Of a DNA stretch of 38,690 nucleotides, positions 35,103 to 38,690 are shown piece after piece; the stretch's first letter is position 1, and every line of letters starts with the position of its first letter. The position numbers and the translations under genes are program-made. Where the stretch lies: assembly GCF_030015065.1 (NCBI RefSeq), contig NZ_JAIVFN010000030.1, positions 1-38,690 of the forward strand, in the 5' to 3' direction. The stretch is from Xanthobacter autotrophicus (GTDB taxonomy: Bacteria > Pseudomonadota > Alphaproteobacteria > Rhizobiales > Xanthobacteraceae). The notes under the pieces are model-generated. The model made no database searches. It worked only from the letters and a program-made list of their open reading frames with translations, and had not been told where the DNA came from.

Positions 35103-36272
35103 TCAGTTATCCTCTTGAGCCGTGCTCTTGCCGCGATACATGGGCAGGAGCACGCGGAAGGTTGTACGGCGGGGCTGGCTGTCGCATTCGACGATGCCGC
35201 CGTGGTCGCCGATGATCTTCGCCACCAAAGCAAGACCGAGACCACTGCCGGTGGGCTTGGTGGTGACGAACGGGTCGAACAGGTGGGGAATGAGGTCGTC
35301 CGGCACGCCCTTGCCGTTGTCCCGGACACAGAACTCCAGAGGCAGGCTCACCCGCGTGGAGGCGCCGGGCACCGTGAGGCGCACGCCCGGACGGAACGCG
35401 GTGGTGAGCTGGATCTCGCCGTCCTGGTCGCCGTCGATGGCCTCGGCCGCATTCTTCACCAGGTTCAGGAACACCTGGATCAGCTGGTCGCGGTTGGCGA
35501 GCACCGGCGGCAGGGACGGGTCGTACTCCTCCACGATTCGGATATGCCGGGCGAATCCCGAGGCGGCCAGCGTGCGTACATGCTCCAGAACCGCATGGAT
35601 GTTCACCGGCTCGCGCTCCACCGGGCGCTCGTCGGAGAACACCTCCATGCGGTCCACCAGCTTCACGATGCGGTCCGCCTCCTCGCAGATGAGGCGGGTC
35701 AAGGCCCGGTCCTCGTCGTCGGCGGACTGTTCCAGAAGCTGCGCCGCGCCGCGGATGCCGGACAGCGGGTTCTTGATCTCGTGCGCCAGCATGGAGGCGA
35801 GCGCGCTGACCGAGCGGGCGGCGCCGCGATGGGTCAGCTGGCGGTCCATTTTGTCGGCAATGGTGCGCTCCTGAAGCATCACCACCACCTGGTCCGGATG
35901 CTCCGAAACCGGCGCCACGTGGATATCCACGATCCGCTCGCCGCCGTTGCGCGGGGTGCCGAGGTCCACCCGATACTCGTTGACCGGCGCGCCGCGCTGG
36001 CGCACCTGCTCGATAAGGCCGAGGAGCGGCGTGCCGAACGGCACGAAATCACTGAGGGGCCGGCGGCGCAGCAGCGGCGCGCTCACCTCGAAAAAGGCCT
36101 CGGCCGCCACGTTCGCCGCCGCCACATGCCCGTCACCGGTGATGGTGAAGACGGGGTGCGGAACGGCGTCCAGGATGGCGCGCGTCATCGCCGGGTCCTT
36201 GCCGCTATCCTGATCAGCCTTGCGCTTCTGATCCATCTTCCGTGTGTCTTGCTTTCTGGCTTCGGCCGTCAT
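35103..36272 (-). CDS. ntrB: NtrB, nitrogen regulation sensor kinase
   Basis: NtrB is a soluble histidine kinase/phosphatase controlled by PII (GlnB), acting on NtrC. The 389-aa protein has a PAS domain at about 31-140 ([20 protein letters not shown]), His164 in [17 protein letters not shown] box [13 protein letters not shown]1 [11 protein letters not shown] and G2 [12 protein letters not shown]. No membrane helices are present. Its ATG overlaps the dusB stop (ATGA), and ntrC follows at 7 nt. The first 29 residues are Lys/Asp-rich, so ATGs further in ([17 protein letters not shown]) cannot be excluded. Confidence 0.97.
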   Translation of the reverse strand: MTAEARKQDTRKMDQKRKADQDSGKDPAMTRAILDAVPHPVFTITGDGHVAAANVAAEAFFEVSAPLLRRRPLSDFVPFGTPLLGLIEQVRQRGAPVNEYRVDLGTPRNGGERIVDIHVAPVSEHPDQVVVMLQERTIADKMDRQLTHRGAARSVSALASMLAHEIKNPLSGIRGAAQLLEQSADDEDRALTRLICEEADRIVKLVDRMEVFSDERPVEREPVNIHAVLEHVRTLAASGFARHIRIVEEYDPSLPPVLANRDQLIQVFLNLVKNAAEAIDGDQDGEIQLTTAFRPGVRLTVPGASTRVSLPLEFCVRDNGKGVPDDLIPHLFDPFVTTKPTGSGLGLALVAKIIGDHGGIVECDSQPRRTTFRVLLPMYRGKSTAQEDN

Positions 36273-37306
36273 GCCGCGGCCCTCCACATGATGTCGTCGA
36301 AGGCATCGACGATGCCCGCTTTCACCTCGGCGGGATCGTCGAGGACGAGGAGGCGCTTGCGCCAGCGCGCCACGAAGGCGGCGCGCGCCTCGCCCGAGCC
36401 GGCGGCCACCGCATCCAGTGCCCAGCCCACATGCTTGCGCGCCTGCCGTACGCCCAGCGCCCGGCCATAGAGGCCGAGCCAACCCTCGTAGAGTTCCAGC
36501 AGCACGGCCCGCTGCTCGTCCAGCGGCGGATCCTCCGCAACCCGCACCCCGGCAATGGCCTGCGCCACCCGGCCCGGAAACCACGGCCGCCCCTGCGCGC
36601 CCCGGCCGATCATGACGCCTGCCGCGCCGGAGGCCGCGAGAATCGCGGGGCCGTCGCCGGTCGCGACCACATCGCCATTGGCGACCACCGGGATGGAGAC
36701 GGCATCCTTCACCGCGCGGATGGCGGTCCAGTCGGCCCGGCCCGTATAGAACTGGCAGCGGGTGCGGCCGTGAATCGTGATCATGGCCAGCCCGCTCTCC
36801 TGGGCCATGCGGGCAAGATCGACGGCGGTGGATGCCCCATCGTCCCAGCCAAGCCGGGTCTTCACCGTGACCGGCACCGCGACCGCGCTGCGCACCGCGT
36901 CGAGAATCGCGCCGGCGAGCGGCAGGTCCCGCAGCAAAGCGGCGCCGGCCGCGCCGGTGGTGACGCGCTTGGCCGGGCAGCCCATATTGATGTCGATGAT
37001 GCCGGCGCCCGCCGCCTCGGCGACGCGGGCGGCCTGCGCCATCAGGCGCGGATCATTGCCGGCGATCTGCACGGCATGGAGCGGCACGCCTTCCCCTTCC
37101 GCGCGCAGGACCATCTCGGGATGACCCTCGAGGAGCGCCTCGCTCGCCACCATTTCTGATATGACGAGCCCGGCGCCGTAACGGACGGCCATGCGCCGCA
37201 CCGGTGCATCCGTGATTCCCGCCATGGGGGCGAGGATCACAGCGTTGGGCAGCGCGTGGGAGCCGATCCGCAACGCCGGAATGGAAAATGCGACAGTCTC
37301 TTGCAC
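36269..37306 (-). CDS. dusB: tRNA-dihydrouridine synthase DusB (NifR3-like)
   Basis: DusB reduces uridine to dihydrouridine in tRNA D loops with FMN and NADPH. The protein of about 345 aa has the family segments [57 protein letters not shown] and VVANGDV. The active-site Cys is in NMGCPAKR. The start is uncertain: a GTG at 37306 (VQETVAFS) fits the promoter position and family length. The gene leads the ntrB-ntrC operon, the arrangement for which it was named nifR3 in Rhodobacter and rhizobia. Confidence 0.96.
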   Translation of the reverse strand: MQETVAFSIPALRIGSHALPNAVILAPMAGITDAPVRRMAVRYGAGLVISEMVASEALLEGHPEMVLRAEGEGVPLHAVQIAGNDPRLMAQAARVAEAAGAGIIDINMGCPAKRVTTGAAGAALLRDLPLAGAILDAVRSAVAVPVTVKTRLGWDDGASTAVDLARMAQESGLAMITIHGRTRCQFYTGRADWTAIRAVKDAVSIPVVANGDVVATGDGPAILAASGAAGVMIGRGAQGRPWFPGRVAQAIAGVRVAEDPPLDEQRAVLLELYEGWLGLYGRALGVRQARKHVGWALDAVAAGSGEARAAFVARWRKRLLVLDDPAEVKAGIVDAFDDIMWRAAA

Positions 37307-37335
37307 AGAAATTAGGCCACCTCGGTTCTGCCTAC

Positions 37336-37363
37336 ATCTTAGACAAGTGCACGGCACACGCAA
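37336..37363 (-). promoter_or_regulatory. Candidate dusB-ntrBC promoter
   Basis: On the minus strand TTGCGT (37363-37358) and TAAGAT (37341-37336) are 16 nt apart. Transcription would start about 24 nt before the dusB GTG. This lies in the 151-bp divergent region shared with ispDF, for which no good promoter was picked. Confidence 0.45.
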
Positions 37364-37457
37364 GGGCAGTCTGCGTGGAAGTGCAGCGCAGCAGGATCGC
37401 AACCGCCGCCCCTTACCGGCAGCAGGCCGCCAACCCGCTCCGGAACAGGAACCGGCC

Positions 37458-38690
37458 ATGAGTGGCGCCACCCGCGATGCGGCGACTCCAACCTGCATTG
37501 CCATCGTGGTTGCCGCTGGCCGCGGCACACGCGCCGGTGGCCCGCTGCCGAAACAGTACCAGATGATGGCAGGTGAGCCGGTGCTGCGCCGCACTCTACG
37601 CCTGTTCGCGTCGCATCCCCAGATCGCGGCCGTTCTCGCGGTCATCCATAGCGATGATTCTGTCCGCTTTGCGGACACAGCGCGCGATCTGCCCAAGATC
37701 TTGGCACCGGCCTTCGGTGGCGCGACTCGACAGGCGTCTGTTCGCGCGGGACTGGAAGCCCTTGCCGCTGCGGGGGGCATGCGTCCGGACCTGGTGCTGG
37801 TGCACGATGCGGCGCGCCCCTACACGTCGCCGGACCTCATCGCCCGCGCGGTGGCGGCGGCCGGCGGCGCGGATGCCGCCATTCCCGTGCTGGCCGTGAC
37901 CGACACCGTGAAGCGGGTGGATGCCGACGGCATCGTGGCCGAGACCCTGGACCGCGCGGCGCTGCGCACGGTGCAGACCCCGCAGGCGTTCCGCTTCGCG
38001 GCCCTGCGCGCCGCCCATGCCGCCGCCGCGGCGGCCGGGGTGGAGACGCTGACCGACGATGCGGCGGTGATGGAATGGGCTGGCCATCCCGTGGCCACCT
38101 TCGAAGGCGAGAGCACCAACGTGAAGCTGACCACCCCCGACGACATGACCCGCGCCGCCGGTACCCCCGTCAACGCGCCCTTGGCCGATCTCGCCGACGT
38201 GCGCACCGGCACCGGCTTCGACGTGCACGCCTTCGGACCCGGCGACCATGTGATGCTGGGCGGCGTCGCCGTGCCCCACACCGCCGGGCTCATAGGCCAT
38301 TCGGATGCGGACGTGGGCCTTCACGCCTTGACCGACGCACTCCTCGGCGCCCTGTGCGACGGCGACATCGGCGCCCATTTCCCGCCCTCCGACCCGCAAT
38401 GGAAGGGGGCCTCCTCCGACCGCTTCCTCGCCCATGCGGTGGAGAAGGTGACCGCGCGGGGCGGGCGCATCGCCCATCTCGACCTCACCCTCATCTGCGA
38501 GGCACCGAAGGTGGGGCCGCACCGGGACGCCATCCGCGCCGCGATTGCGCGCATCACCGGCGTGCCCCTCGCCCGCGTGTCGGTGAAGGCGACCACCACC
38601 GAGAAGCTCGGCTTCACCGGCCGGCGGGAGGGCATCGCCGCCATGGCCAGCGTCACCATCCGCCTGCCGTTCGAGGACGCGGCGGAGGGC
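37458..38690 (+). CDS. ispDF: Bifunctional IspD/IspF isoprenoid enzyme (3' end outside window)
   Basis: This enzyme of the MEP pathway joins 2-C-methyl-D-erythritol 4-phosphate cytidylyltransferase (IspD) to 2-C-methyl-D-erythritol 2,4-cyclodiphosphate synthase (IspF), a fusion typical of alphaproteobacteria. The first 411 residues are present and open to the window edge. The IspD half has [34 protein letters not shown] and TDDAAVMEW. IspF begins near residue 253 with [20 protein letters not shown] and has the metal-binding [18 protein letters not shown] and [16 protein letters not shown]. Only a few residues and the stop appear to be missing. AGGAA precedes the ATG. It is divergent from dusB. 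Confidence 0.97.
   Translation, partial: MSGATRDAATPTCIAIVVAAGRGTRAGGPLPKQYQMMAGEPVLRRTLRLFASHPQIAAVLAVIHSDDSVRFADTARDLPKILAPAFGGATRQASVRAGLEALAAAGGMRPDLVLVHDAARPYTSPDLIARAVAAAGGADAAIPVLAVTDTVKRVDADGIVAETLDRAALRTVQTPQAFRFAALRAAHAAAAAAGVETLTDDAAVMEWAGHPVATFEGESTNVKLTTPDDMTRAAGTPVNAPLADLADVRTGTGFDVHAFGPGDHVMLGGVAVPHTAGLIGHSDADVGLHALTDALLGALCDGDIGAHFPPSDPQWKGASSDRFLAHAVEKVTARGGRIAHLDLTLICEAPKVGPHRDAIRAAIARITGVPLARVSVKATTTEKLGFTGRREGIAAMASVTIRLPFEDAAEG

Overview
This is a gene-dense, high-GC chromosomal segment with no mobile elements, rRNA, CRISPR array or prophage genes. Content and order point to an alphaproteobacterium of the Hyphomicrobiales (Rhizobiales), most likely Xanthobacteraceae (Azorhizobium/Xanthobacter type). 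The signs are: ispDF divergent from dusB-ntrB-ntrC-ntrY-ntrX followed by trkA and hfq-hflX; the trp-moaC-moeA-lexA string; a direct-repeat SOS box of the alphaproteobacterial type; and plsX-fabH-ihfA-merR. The genus is inferred from gene order and style, not from a search.

Left part (1-13.6 kb): comEC on the plus strand faces a long minus-strand series. That series is ppiD - trpE - (gap with a possible internal promoter) - trpG - trpD - trpC - DUF2147 gene - moaC - moeA - lexA. A good sigma-70 promoter lies before ppiD. trpE starts within 3 nt of the ppiD stop, and trpD/trpC overlap by 4 nt. lexA has its own promoter with a LexA operator inside the -35/-10 spacer. tpiA diverges from ppiD and converges on the outer-membrane lipoprotein gene bamE.

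Middle part (13.7-25.5 kb): a plus-strand envelope and lipid cluster contains a ubiquinol-cytochrome c chaperone-like gene, DUF177/yceD, plsX, fabH, ihfA and a MerR-type regulator. The regulator carries a disordered insert of about 600 residues. Then come a short rlpA, tRNA-Pro(GGG), a PhnP-like metallo-hydrolase, a trmO-like gene, mazG, hflX and hfq. The gaps at 20.4-21.2 kb and 22.1-22.45 kb hold inverted repeats and a structured element that could be a small RNA or only 3' UTR sequence.

Right part (25.4-38.7 kb): nitrogen and redox control genes are dusB (nifR3)-ntrB-ntrC and ntrY-ntrX. They are followed on the same strand by the potassium transporter pair trkA-trkH, a D-amino-acid transaminase gene and hfq-hflX. 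The bifunctional isoprenoid gene ispDF runs off the right end, without its stop codon.

Most genes are housekeeping or conserved regulators. I found no clear new defence, mobile or biosynthetic system. The most unusual items are the enlarged MerR protein, the possible small RNA at 22.3-22.43 kb, the non-coding dyads around rlpA/tRNA-Pro, and the attachment of tryptophan synthesis to the ppiD promoter.
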